From Massilia sp. CFBP 13721 (lineage in GTDB: Bacteria > Pseudomonadota > Gammaproteobacteria > Burkholderiales > Burkholderiaceae_D), in NCBI RefSeq assembly GCF_014842025.1, contig NZ_JACYUY010000003.1:274051-338050 (forward strand): a stretch of DNA of 64,000 nucleotides, written 5' to 3'. Shown here piece after piece: positions 26,890 to 34,705 of this stretch (its first letter is position 1; every line of letters starts with the position of its first letter). The position numbers and the translations under genes were made by a program. A model generated the notes under the pieces. It was not told where the DNA came from and made no database searches. It saw nothing but the letters and a program-made list of their open reading frames with translations.

Positions 26890-28478
26890 TGACGTGTCTT
26901 CTTCAAAAGGAACTGCCGAACAAAATCATCATCAATTTCGTTGATAATGAGTTCGTCTGTACTATCAAGCACAGTTTTTGCCTGCAGCTTATCGATTGTC
27001 GCTTCCGCTATTGCACCAATTGCTGGAGTGCCGAAACTATAATTAACAATCTTTTGCAATGGTGCGGCAAAGCTATTAGTTTGTGTCGTGGCCTCACCTA
27101 ACCTAGTTATGGACTCTCTGAGTACATCACTAGCAAGTAAAGGTGAATGCGTTGCCACAATTACTTGTATAGATTTTAACGAGAGTTTGTCACGTATAGT
27201 GCTTAGTCGTTCGTCAAGCACCGCTAGATACTGTCGTTGCCAGTTAAGATGCAACAGTAGATCTCCCTCATCAATAAAAACCACAAAATTTCTTTTCCCT
27301 CTTTTCTCAAATTGGTGAATTGCACGAGAAATGCTTGCGAGTTGATGTGTAATCGCAGCCTCACCAGAGCTGAATTTATTGAAACCTAGATCAGTCAATC
27401 CTAACTTAGCTGCTCTATTTAAAAGATCTTCAGACATTCCGCGATCAATGGCCTTGGATAGATCGAAAGTTAGCGATGCTCCCTTCTCACTCCAAGAAAA
27501 TTTCCCAGCCTGCGTCTTTTCTATAGCATAAATGAAATTTTCGATCGACTCCGTCGCATGAACAAACCAATTCCGTAAATTACTATTCACCCACTGCTCG
27601 GTAATGAACTGATGTATGAAGCTAGCTTGACGCGTTCTACTTGCAGAAAAATTCCGCATAATGCAGCAGACAGCAACCCATTGGCAGGCTTGGTCATACG
27701 AGCGGGGTCCGCGAGCAGATAATATACGACTCACTCCTAATTTCCCAATTTTGAAATGAGCATCAGCTGCGCGTGCCATTTCGGAATTCATTTGTGCAAC
27801 CGTCTGTTCAGCTTCTTTTAGTTGTATTAGCTGGTAAGGACCATTCTGATCGACGATTGAATGCTCCATGTTATACGCTTGGCGTCGATCCAACTCGTAT
27901 TTTTGTAGGGTATCAATACTGTCTCGGAACTCGTGCGCAGTAGAGCTTAACCAATTTGGAAATGCGTCCGGCGAGTACTCGTTAAAGAGGCTATTTACGA
28001 CCTTTTCGAAAAACTCTGCAAAGTCGAAATTTAGTGGCCGCTCACGGAACGAATCGAGATCCAACAAGCGTGCAATTGTTAAAAATTCCTTAGCGTCATG
28101 GGCAAAGTTTCGCACATCGAGATGAGAGGACCTTGGGGAAACATCCATAAAAGGAATCGTTGTACGCAACGCGTCCTGCATGCGACGATGGAAAGGGGCC
28201 GCTGTATAATAAATAACGGCTAAATCCTCGGTTGGTCCATCGATAGAATATTCAGCTTCTGCAGTTGGCGTACAAAGATCGCGCATAACTGATTTCATTA
28301 AGCGAGTCTTTCCAGTTCCATTGTCACCAATGATCAGGTTAACTGAATCGAGCTGATAAATTTCGCGGGATATAGGATTCTTTAACTTTATTAAAAATTT
28401 GCTATCCCGAAGAGATCTGATTTGCTCAAGCATAAATGTTTCCGTTAATTTTTTCATTAAAAAGAGACTTTTTAACAT
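26886..28478 (-). CDS. AAA/ABC-type ATPase, PtuA-like (OLD/RecF style)
   Basis: A 530-residue ATPase with a split head: Walker A GDNGTGKT at residues 51-58, a helical insertion of about 300 residues, then signature FSSGE at 369-373, Walker B VVFIDEGD at 399-406 and switch THSP at 443-446. This architecture is shared by PtuA of Septu and other ATPases of defence islands. The start is uncertain: ATGs at 28478, 28457 and 28433 are all possible, the last preceded by GGAAA. Upstream, 28479-28706 holds no gene. Coupled by overlap to the HNH nuclease gene. Confidence 0.85.
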   Translation of the reverse strand: MLKSLFLMKKLTETFMLEQIRSLRDSKFLIKLKNPISREIYQLDSVNLIIGDNGTGKTRLMKSVMRDLCTPTAEAEYSIDGPTEDLAVIYYTAAPFHRRMQDALRTTIPFMDVSPRSSHLDVRNFAHDAKEFLTIARLLDLDSFRERPLNFDFAEFFEKVVNSLFNEYSPDAFPNWLSSTAHEFRDSIDTLQKYELDRRQAYNMEHSIVDQNGPYQLIQLKEAEQTVAQMNSEMARAADAHFKIGKLGVSRILSARGPRSYDQACQWVAVCCIMRNFSASRTRQASFIHQFITEQWVNSNLRNWFVHATESIENFIYAIEKTQAGKFSWSEKGASLTFDLSKAIDRGMSEDLLNRAAKLGLTDLGFNKFSSGEAAITHQLASISRAIHQFEKRGKRNFVVFIDEGDLLLHLNWQRQYLAVLDERLSTIRDKLSLKSIQVIVATHSPLLASDVLRESITRLGEATTQTNSFAAPLQKIVNYSFGTPAIGAIAEATIDKLQAKTVLDSTDELIINEIDDDFVRQFLLKKTRQ

Positions 28479-28706
28479 TTTTGTAGATCAAATGTTTAAA
28501 AAAGCCGCCTCTTCGGACTGGTAAAGATGATAGTTATATCTATATTTTGGCAGCGCCCCTCAACCTCCAAGCTGCTTTGGAAGTGAACCAACTGTCCCGA
28601 CGCCTGAGTGTACGAGAATTGTTACTCTCGTAACAAGCAAAAAGTTCTTGCCGCTGAGGTGCAAGCGAAAAAAACAGAGACGTAGCTCTATCTTCTTCAG
28701 CCTCAA

Positions 28707-29178
28707 TCTCCACTAACAACCGCTTGCATATACGCGGTAATCGGCAGCATCAGATCATTAAATGTGCGGCCGCTGGCGTTCTCCCGCATAAATCCTCCAC
28801 TCACCGTTATAACGGCACAGCTTGGCCGAGACCTGCGTCGTGTAAGCGCCCTGCACCACCAGGACTTACCGCACAGCTTCCTTGTCATTGATGGCGTCAA
28901 GCAGTCGGCAGTAGATGTTTTGCGCCGTGAAAAGTTCTGACACGTAAAACCGCTTACCGCGACACGGGCAATGTGACATTGCCGGGTGCGTCCGAGCCGA
29001 CGTTGATCGCCTCGTCATCGCGGTCGCCGGCGGCTGAACGGTTACTAGCGGTATGGGCGATGCTGGCGTCTATGCTTTTCATCTGGCGGAACAACACGGT
29101 GTTGACCGCGCGGTTTGAGTCGTTCAACATGACAACTGAGGCGTCGAGGTTGACGCTTCCAGTTCTAGTGCCATAGCC
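28707..29178 (-). pseudogene. Decayed TerD-family gene
   Basis: Base by base this segment parallels the intact terD-like gene at 32472-33053. Shared stretches include gcggccgctggcgttctc, gtacagcttggcc-like, ctggcggaac and atgacaactgaggcgtcgag-like runs. One frame still yields ENASGRTFNDLM, against ENASGRTFDDLM in the intact gene. Many indels and stops break the frame. It corresponds to roughly the last 155 codons of the intact gene and ends abruptly at about 29178 against a truncated SDR gene. Confidence 0.88.
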
Positions 29179-29197
29179 GAGGAGGCCTCTTGTCTTA

Positions 29198-29712
29198 ATA
29201 TGCTAACCAACGACGAGGGCATGGCTACCGAGGGCGACATCACGCAGACGAGCGAAGAAGACTTCGAACGCGTCATGGCAGTCAATGTCGCCGGCTACTT
29301 CCACATGGCCAAGGCGGCGATGCCCGAACTCGTGAAAACGCGCGGATCGATCGTCATGACCTCGTCCGTTTCGGGCCTGGGTGGAGACTGGAATCTGTTC
29401 GCCTACAACACGTCGAAAGGCGCCGTCAGCAACATGGTGCGCGCGATGGCGATGGATGCGGCAAAGGATGGGGTGCGGGTGAATGCGGTCAATCCAAGCT
29501 TTACCAGGACCGGGATGACCGAGGATATGGTGAACAATCCGGAACTCGTCGCCAAGTTCCAGGAGCGTATGCCGCTCGGCGCGCCCGAAGATCCGGAAGG
29601 CGTTGCGGCGGCGATGGCATTCCTGGCGAGCGAGGATGCGCGCCTCATTACCGGCGTCAACCTGCCGGTCGATGCTGGGTTGATGGCTTCGAATGGGCAG
29701 CCGCCGCAGTAA
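29198..29712 (+). pseudogene. 5'-truncated SDR-family oxidoreductase
   Basis: The remaining 170 residues cover the second half of a short-chain dehydrogenase: the end of the NNAG-like motif (LTNDEGMATEGD), the active-site tyrosine and lysine in FAYNTSKGAVSN, DGVRVNAVNPSFTRTGM and the C-terminal GVNLPVDAGL. The N-terminal Rossmann half with the cofactor glycine motif (about 85 residues) is absent; sequence upstream is the decayed terD. It may still be translated, but cannot bind cofactor normally. Confidence 0.85.
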
Positions 29713-29896
29713 GCGTCTATACCAGTAGCTAAAAGGCGCCACGAGTACGCCTGACAAGCAGGTGCTGCGTTGCTTGTCGGCGCATTGGAAAAAATTCGTG
29801 GCCCGCCGTGCGGCCTCCTCGCGCCTTGCCCGCACTTGCCCTCCAGCGCTCGCAACTCGCCTTGTCCTACTCAGATAGGCTCCGAGCAAATTCGCC

Positions 29897-29924
29897 TTGC
29901 AACTCCAATACTTTACCCTATAGT
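29897..29924 (+). promoter_or_regulatory. Promoter of the ArsR-led operon
   Basis: TTGCAA (29897-29902), 16 bases, TATAGT (29919-29924). It ends 6 bases before the ArsR start codon, so the message would be nearly leaderless. Confidence 0.6.
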
Positions 29925-29930
29925 GAACTA

Positions 29931-30290
29931 ATGCAAACGGACCGGCTCGACGCCATTTACCGTGCGCTGGGCGATCCATCCAGGCGGGCTATGCTGCAAC
30001 GGCTGGCGGATGCGCGCTCGCTCACGGTGAGCGAGCTGGCGGCGCCTTTGCCGCTGGCGATGCCAACCGTGCTCAAGCACCTGACCGTGCTGGAGCGCGC
30101 CGCGCTGGTGTGCCGGCACAAGACGGGCCGCACCGTTACCGTGACCTTGCAGCCGGCCGCCTTGTCCGAGGCGATGGCCTGGCTGCAGCGCACCGAGACG
30201 TTCTGGACCGGCCGCCTGGACCGGCTTGCCGTCGTCGTCGCATCCCCGCGGCCTTCCGGGCCGTCGACATCCGAGGAGGAACCGCCGTGA
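29931..30290 (+). CDS. ArsR-family transcriptional regulator
   Basis: A 119-residue winged helix protein: YRALGDPSRRAMLQRLAD, then the recognition region LTVSELAAPLPLAMPTVLKHLTVLE and the wing VCRHKTGRTVTV. No metal-binding CxC motif is visible, so it belongs to the non-metal ArsR subgroup that usually precedes SRPBCC (Aha1-like) genes. Stop overlaps the next start. First gene of a five-gene plus-strand cluster to 32398. Confidence 0.9.
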   Translation: MQTDRLDAIYRALGDPSRRAMLQRLADARSLTVSELAAPLPLAMPTVLKHLTVLERAALVCRHKTGRTVTVTLQPAALSEAMAWLQRTETFWTGRLDRLAVVVASPRPSGPSTSEEEPP

Positions 30291-30715
30291 CTAGCCTGAC
30301 CATCGTCCGCGTCATCGAAGCGCCGCCCGCAGCCGTCTTCGCCGCCTTCGTCGAACCCGACAAGATCGCCTTGTGGTGGGGACCCGACGACGGGCCGGTC
30401 ACGCATGCGGAGGTCGATGCCCGCCCCGGCGGCCGCTTCCTGGTGCGCTTTCGCATGCTGGACGGCAGCGAGCACGGCTGCTTCGGCATCTTCGAGGTCT
30501 TCGAGCCGCCGCACCACTTGGCCATGAGCTGGTCGTGGGAAGACGAGGACACACCGGCGTCGCGCGTGCAGGCCACCTTGAAGCCGGTCGGCGCAGGGCA
30601 CACCGAACTCACCTTCGTCCATGCAAAGCTCGCGGACGACGCCACGCGCGACAGCCACGAGCAGGGCTGGAACGGCGCACTCGACAAGCTGCAGCGCAAG
30701 GCAGGACAGTTGTAA
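30287..30715 (+). CDS. SRPBCC (AHSA1-like) domain protein
   Basis: A 142-residue single-domain protein of the START/Bet v1 superfamily. Motifs typical of the bacterial AHSA1 group: RVIEAPPAAVFAAF, KIALWWGPD, RPGGRFLVRFRM, GIFEVFEPP and GWNGALDKL at the C-terminus. The GTG start at 30287 overlaps the ArsR stop, with GAGGAGG-like bases just upstream. These domains bind small hydrophobic ligands; the actual ligand is unknown. Confidence 0.88.
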   Translation: MTSLTIVRVIEAPPAAVFAAFVEPDKIALWWGPDDGPVTHAEVDARPGGRFLVRFRMLDGSEHGCFGIFEVFEPPHHLAMSWSWEDEDTPASRVQATLKPVGAGHTELTFVHAKLADDATRDSHEQGWNGALDKLQRKAGQL

Positions 30716-30810
30716 CGATCACGGCGCTTGCCGCCGTCCCGCAGTCGAATCGCTCGCCCATCGCAAGGCGCAAACCGACCCGTTGGCCGAGACGCACCTG
30801 GAGGAAACCC

Positions 30811-31509
30811 ATGATCACCGTCACCGCCATGAAATGGGCGCCACCCTTCGCCGCCGGCCAGGTCCGCGACCACCGCGTGCGCTGGATTCTCAACGAAGTG
30901 GACTGGCCCTACGAGATCCGGCTGGTCGATGCGCCCACCATGAAATCGTCCGGCTATTACGGCGAATTGCAGCCCTTCGGCCAGCTGCCGGTCCTGCAGG
31001 AGGACGGCCGCCCGCCCATCTTCGAGAGCGGCGCCATCGTGCTCGACGTCGCCATGCGTGCCGGCCGCTGCATCGGCGCCGAGGGCACGCCCGAGCGTGC
31101 CGCCGCGCTGCAATGGGTAATCGCCGGCCTGAACTCGGTCGAACCGACTCTGTTCAACGTGGCCGAGGTCGAGTACTTCATGGACGACGACGAGGCCAGG
31201 AACGCCAGGCGTCCGCTTGTGGTGCAGCAGGCGAAGGAGCGGCTGGCGATGCTCGAGGACGCGCGCGCCGGGCGCGACTGGTTCGTGGGCGACGGCTTCA
31301 CGGTCGCCGACCTGATGCTCGCCTCCATCCTCAAGACTGCCGACCGGCTCAAGCTGCTCGACGAGCTGCCCACGCTGGCGGACTGGCACCGGGCCATCCT
31401 CGCGCGGCCCGCCCATGTCAAGGCCGAGCAGGACCAGAAGGCCGAGATCGCCCGCCACACGCCGACGGATATGCGCTACGACGCGGTCGCACAGGAGGCT
31501 GCGCCGTGA
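30811..31509 (+). CDS. Glutathione S-transferase family protein
   Basis: A 232-residue protein. The N-terminal thioredoxin-like half contains LQPFGQLPVLQEDG and FESGAIVLD (glutathione-binding cis-proline and ES motif). The all-alpha C-terminal half contains WFVGDGFTVADLMLASIL (the conserved N-cap aspartate region). GGAGG lies upstream of the ATG at 30811. Its stop overlaps the next gene. Likely detoxification of electrophiles; substrate unknown. Confidence 0.9.
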   Translation: MITVTAMKWAPPFAAGQVRDHRVRWILNEVDWPYEIRLVDAPTMKSSGYYGELQPFGQLPVLQEDGRPPIFESGAIVLDVAMRAGRCIGAEGTPERAAALQWVIAGLNSVEPTLFNVAEVEYFMDDDEARNARRPLVVQQAKERLAMLEDARAGRDWFVGDGFTVADLMLASILKTADRLKLLDELPTLADWHRAILARPAHVKAEQDQKAEIARHTPTDMRYDAVAQEAAP

Positions 31510-31988
31510 GTGACCAACCGAGGATCGAGATGCGGCCCGAGCGCCCCTACGTGGGAACCCGGGCGGTCATCGCCATGCGCGACTTCGAGCAGGAGATCCC
31601 CGCGATGACGGCGACGGTATCGCACTGGCTGGACGCCCGCCACGTGCGCCCGGCGGGTCCGCCCTTCCTGCGCTACCACGCCATCGACATGCCGGAGCGC
31701 ATGGACGTGGAGCTCGGCATGCCGACCGATCATGCGCACGACGCGACAGGCCAGGTGGAAAGCCGCCTGCTGCCGGCTGGCCGCTATGCCGTGCTGCTGT
31801 ACACAGGAGTGCGGAACGGCGTGTCGGCCAACAGGGAGCTCATCGACTGGATTGCGGCGCAGGGAGAGCACATAGCGCAGGAGGGCCAGGTCTTCCAGGC
31901 CAGGTACGAAACCTTCCTCACCGATGCCGAGGCCGAGCCGGACCAGCAACGATGGCGGATCGAAGTGGCCATCGGGGTGCGCGGCTGA
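31506..31988 (+). CDS. GyrI-like small-molecule-binding domain protein
   Basis: A 160-residue protein resembling the effector-binding domain of AraC/MerR-type regulators (GyrI-like), without a DNA-binding domain. Segments that fit are IEMRPERPYVGTRAVIAM at the start, PPFLRYHAIDM, MDVELGMP, LPAGRYAVLLYTG and WRIEVAIGV at the end. GTG start at 31506 overlaps the GST stop by 4 bases. Probably binds amphipathic drugs or lipids, by family. Confidence 0.78.
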   Translation: MSDQPRIEMRPERPYVGTRAVIAMRDFEQEIPAMTATVSHWLDARHVRPAGPPFLRYHAIDMPERMDVELGMPTDHAHDATGQVESRLLPAGRYAVLLYTGVRNGVSANRELIDWIAAQGEHIAQEGQVFQARYETFLTDAEAEPDQQRWRIEVAIGVRG

Positions 31989-32044
31989 TCGCATGCACGC
32001 TGCGACACCCCACCATCAACCCACTGCAAAGAGAGGAGCACGAC

Positions 32045-32398
32045 ATGACGATCGAAAACGCATTGGCAAGCGTTGCCGTGAAGGACATCGACAAGTCCGC
32101 CGCCTGGTACGCCGCACTCCTGGGAGTGAAGGGCCAGCGGCCCATGCCCGAAGTCGAGGAATGGACGTTTCCGCGCGGCGGCGGGCTGCAGGTCTACCAG
32201 GGCGCCGAGCGCGCAGGAAACTGCTCGTTCACGCTGGCGGTCAGCGACATCGAGGCCGTTGCGCGCACGCTGGCCGCGATGGGCGTCGAGCCCGGCGACC
32301 GGGCCAGCAACGAGCGCGTCAAGACGCTGATGGTGAAAGACCCGGACGGCAACAGCATCGCCATTGCCGAGGCGCTCGATCCCGCGCTTGCGCGGTAA
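32045..32398 (+). CDS. VOC (glyoxalase/bleomycin-resistance-like) superfamily protein
   Basis: A 117-residue paired beta-alpha-beta-beta-beta protein: ALASVAVKDIDKSAAWYAALLG and, in the second half, FTLAVSDIEAVARTLAAMG, ending VKDPDGNSIAIAEAL. GAGAGGAG-like bases precede the ATG at 32045. Metal ligands are not certain. Last gene of the ArsR cluster, followed by a hairpin terminator. Confidence 0.85.
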   Translation: MTIENALASVAVKDIDKSAAWYAALLGVKGQRPMPEVEEWTFPRGGGLQVYQGAERAGNCSFTLAVSDIEAVARTLAAMGVEPGDRASNERVKTLMVKDPDGNSIAIAEALDPALAR

Positions 32399-32420
32399 GT
32401 GGTCCGGCACCCGCAAGACG

Positions 32421-32448
32421 AAAAAAACCGGGGACGCATCCCCGGTTT
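32421..32448 (-). terminator. Terminator between VOC gene and terD, strongest on the minus strand
   Basis: AAACCGGGGA / TCCCCGGTTT with a 4-base loop. On the minus strand the stem runs into a tract of seven T residues, fitting termination of the ter operon; it may also stop plus-strand transcripts (TTT only). Confidence 0.85.
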
Positions 32449-32471
32449 GATCGATCACCTGCGAACGACGA

Positions 32472-33053
32472 TTACAGGTGCGGAGTAATCGACGGCATCA
32501 GGTCGTCAAACGTACGGCCGCTGGCGTTCTCGCCGATCGCGTGCATCTTCCACTCGCCGTTGTGGCGGTACAGCTTGGCCATCACCTGCGCGGTGTGGGC
32601 ACCCTGCACCGACAGGTCGTAGCGCGCCACTTCCTTGTTGCCGGAAGCGTCGAGCAGGCGGCAGTAGGCGTTTTGCACTTGCGAGAAGTTCTGGCCCGTG
32701 AAGCTGTTCACGGTGAACACGAGCGACTTGACGTTGCCCGGCACGGCGGAGAGGTCGACGTTGATCTGTTCGTCGTCGCCGTCGCCGGCGCCGGTGCGGT
32801 TGTCGCCGGTGTGGACGACGCTGCCGTCCTTGCTTTTCAGCTGGCGGAACCAGACGGTGTCGACCGGACGGTTCGATTCGTCGAACATGACGACCGAGGC
32901 GTCGAGGTCGACGCTTTCGGTTTTCGAGCCGAAGCCGAGGAAGCCCTTCGACTTGATGGCGTCCCAGCCGAGACCCATGGTCACGCGGGTGAGTGCGCCG
33001 CCGCCCTCTTTCGAGAGCGAGATTTTCTGGCCTTTTTGCAGACTGACGGTCAT
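32472..33053 (-). CDS. terD: TerD-family stress protein
   Basis: A 193-residue calcium-binding TerD-domain protein. MTVSLQKGQKISLSKEG at the start, LGWDAIKSKG, VDLDASVVMFD and TGDNRTGAGDGDDEQINVDL (acidic calcium loop) and YRHNGEWKMHAIGE are family hallmarks. AAGGAG precedes the ATG at 33053; an in-frame upstream ATG at 33113 would add an unlikely basic extension. A decayed copy lies at 28707-29178. TerD proteins act in tellurite, phage and envelope stress responses. Confidence 0.93.
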   Translation of the reverse strand: MTVSLQKGQKISLSKEGGGALTRVTMGLGWDAIKSKGFLGFGSKTESVDLDASVVMFDESNRPVDTVWFRQLKSKDGSVVHTGDNRTGAGDGDDEQINVDLSAVPGNVKSLVFTVNSFTGQNFSQVQNAYCRLLDASGNKEVARYDLSVQGAHTAQVMAKLYRHNGEWKMHAIGENASGRTFDDLMPSITPHL

Positions 33054-33088
33054 TGTAGTTCTCCTTGGTTTAGTGCTATCCAGCGGAC

Positions 33089-33784
33089 TTACTTGGCGGG
33101 CGTTTGCATCCACGCCTTGAAGGCGGCGCGGTTACGCGAACACACGTAGACCTTGCCCTTGCCCGAAAAGCGCAGGACCATGCCCTCGCCGCTGGTCTGG
33201 CTGTTGATCAGGTTACCCAGGAAGCCACCGCTGGTGCCGGTCGTGATCGAGATCTCGTAGCGCAGCGTGCTGTCCCAGCAGACGACGTGCGAGTTGTCGA
33301 TGATCGCGTCCTTGCCCGGCTCGACGTCCAGCATCGACATCGACCCGAAACCCGACACCACCACCTGGCCCCGGCCACCGGTCTCGGTGACGAAGAAGCC
33401 GCCGCTGTTGGCGAAGAGCGCATTGCCGATGTTCTGGGTGCGCACCTTCAGCTCCACGCCGGAGCTGGCCGCGACGAACGCGCCGTCGCTGAGGATGTAG
33501 TTGTTCGGGCCGACGTCGACGACTTGCATCGCACCCGGCAGCGTCGGCGAGAGCAGGCAGTCGCCGGCGCCGCGCGTGGCTTCGATGTGCTGCTGGAAGA
33601 AGGACTCGCCGTTGGCGAAGGTGCGCATCAGCGCGCTGCCGAGCCCGCCCCGCATCTTGCCTTTCAGGTCGAGGGTCGATTCCATCATCACCATCGCGTC
33701 GGATTCGCAATAGATGGTTTCGCCCTGGTTCATCGAGACATGCAGGAAGGGATCGACGTCCCCGGTCACGGTAAAAGTTGGCAT
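33089..33784 (-). CDS. AIM24/TIGR00266-family protein
   Basis: A 231-residue beta-rich protein of the AIM24 family. Characteristic features are CESDAMVMMESTLDLKGKM, GGLGSALMRTFANGESFF, a central GDCLLSPTLPGAMQVVD and NYILSDGAFVAASSGVEL. The C-terminal part carries VFSGKGKVYVCSRN-like sequence. AAGGAAG precedes the start. It lies between two TerD genes on the same strand, a linkage also known in other stress-response ter clusters. Function unknown in bacteria. Confidence 0.88.
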   Translation of the reverse strand: MPTFTVTGDVDPFLHVSMNQGETIYCESDAMVMMESTLDLKGKMRGGLGSALMRTFANGESFFQQHIEATRGAGDCLLSPTLPGAMQVVDVGPNNYILSDGAFVAASSGVELKVRTQNIGNALFANSGGFFVTETGGRGQVVVSGFGSMSMLDVEPGKDAIIDNSHVVCWDSTLRYEISITTGTSGGFLGNLINSQTSGEGMVLRFSGKGKVYVCSRNRAAFKAWMQTPAK

Positions 33785-33842
33785 GTTAAATGGCTTCCTT
33801 TTGAGTTACGGCCCCCGGTCGGAGGACCGCGAACCTGTTGAA

Positions 33843-34418
33843 TTAAACGTTGACGCCGTAGTTCTTGGCCAGTGGGCCCAGGCCGCCCTGGAAGCCCTGG
33901 CCGATGGCGCGGAATTTCCAGTCGGCGCCGTTACGATACACCTCGCCGAAGATCATTGCCGCTTCGGTCGAGCCGTCTTCCGACAGGTCGTAGCGGGCGA
34001 TTTCCGCATCGCCGCTGGCGTTGATGCAGCGGATGAAGGCCTTGCCGACCATGCCGAAGTTCTGGCGGCGCGTTTCGGCGTCGTGGATGGTCACGGCCAG
34101 CACGATCTTGTCGACGTCGGCCGGCACCTTGGTCAGGTCGACGTTGACGGTTTCGTCATCGCCTGCGCCTTCGCCGGTCTTGTTGTCGCCCGAGTGGACG
34201 ACGGAACCGTCGGTCGACTTCAGGTTATTGTAGAAGATGAAGTCGGCGTCGGAGCGGACCTTGCCGGACGAGTTCAGCATGAACACCGCGCCGTCGAGGT
34301 CGAAGGCGGCGCCGTCGGTGGCGCGGGTGTCCCAGCCGAGGCCGACCTTCAGGTTGGTCAGGCCAGGGGCTTCTTTCGACAGGTTGACGTTACCGCCTTT
34401 TTGCAGACTGATTGCCAT
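33843..34418 (-). CDS. terD: TerD-family stress protein (second intact copy)
   Basis: A 191-residue TerD domain protein: [59 protein letters not shown] and [17 protein letters not shown]. It differs clearly from the other copy, so the duplication is old. AGGAGAACC precedes the ATG at 34418. First gene of the TerD-AIM24-TerD run. Confidence 0.93.
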   Translation of the reverse strand: MAISLQKGGNVNLSKEAPGLTNLKVGLGWDTRATDGAAFDLDGAVFMLNSSGKVRSDADFIFYNNLKSTDGSVVHSGDNKTGEGAGDDETVNVDLTKVPADVDKIVLAVTIHDAETRRQNFGMVGKAFIRCINASGDAEIARYDLSEDGSTEAAMIFGEVYRNGADWKFRAIGQGFQGGLGPLAKNYGVNV

Positions 34419-34555
34419 GATGTGGTTCTCCTAAGTGGATGGACTGCTTGTATGAACACCGGGGTACAACGCGCAGCGAACTGGTGTTCTGCCGTTCGCC
34501 GGGCGGTTCGTTTGCGGCGCTCCGCGAAATCTTGTGTTGCTACGCTTGCCGTGCA

Positions 34556-34662
34556 CCGCGTGGGCTCAAGAGCCCACCCTACGTTACGCAATTGTTCCAT
34601 GAAGTTGCAACGGACGGCTGTGCACCGTAGGGTGGGCACTTGTGCCCACGCGGTACAACGCG
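34556..34662. repeat. Two inverted copies of the GTAGGGTGG palindromic repeat
   Basis: Copy one: CGTGGGCTC-AA-GAGCCCACCC running into TACGTTACGC (34556-34589). Copy two, opposite orientation: CGTAGGGTGGGCAC-TT-GTGCCCACGCGG (34626-34654). Each forms its own hairpin and the two can also pair with each other. They fill the gap 34419-34705, which has no gene. Confidence 0.85.
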
Positions 34663-34705
34663 TCCCTTTCGAGACGGTGGCAACCATCGCCACCGTCTCC
34701 CCTAC

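Noticed and set aside
28612..28631. Inverted repeat ACGAGA...TCTCGT at the island's right edge as an attachment site
   Set aside because: The arms are short, no matching copy was found at the left edge near 19960-20100, and no integrase gene is present.
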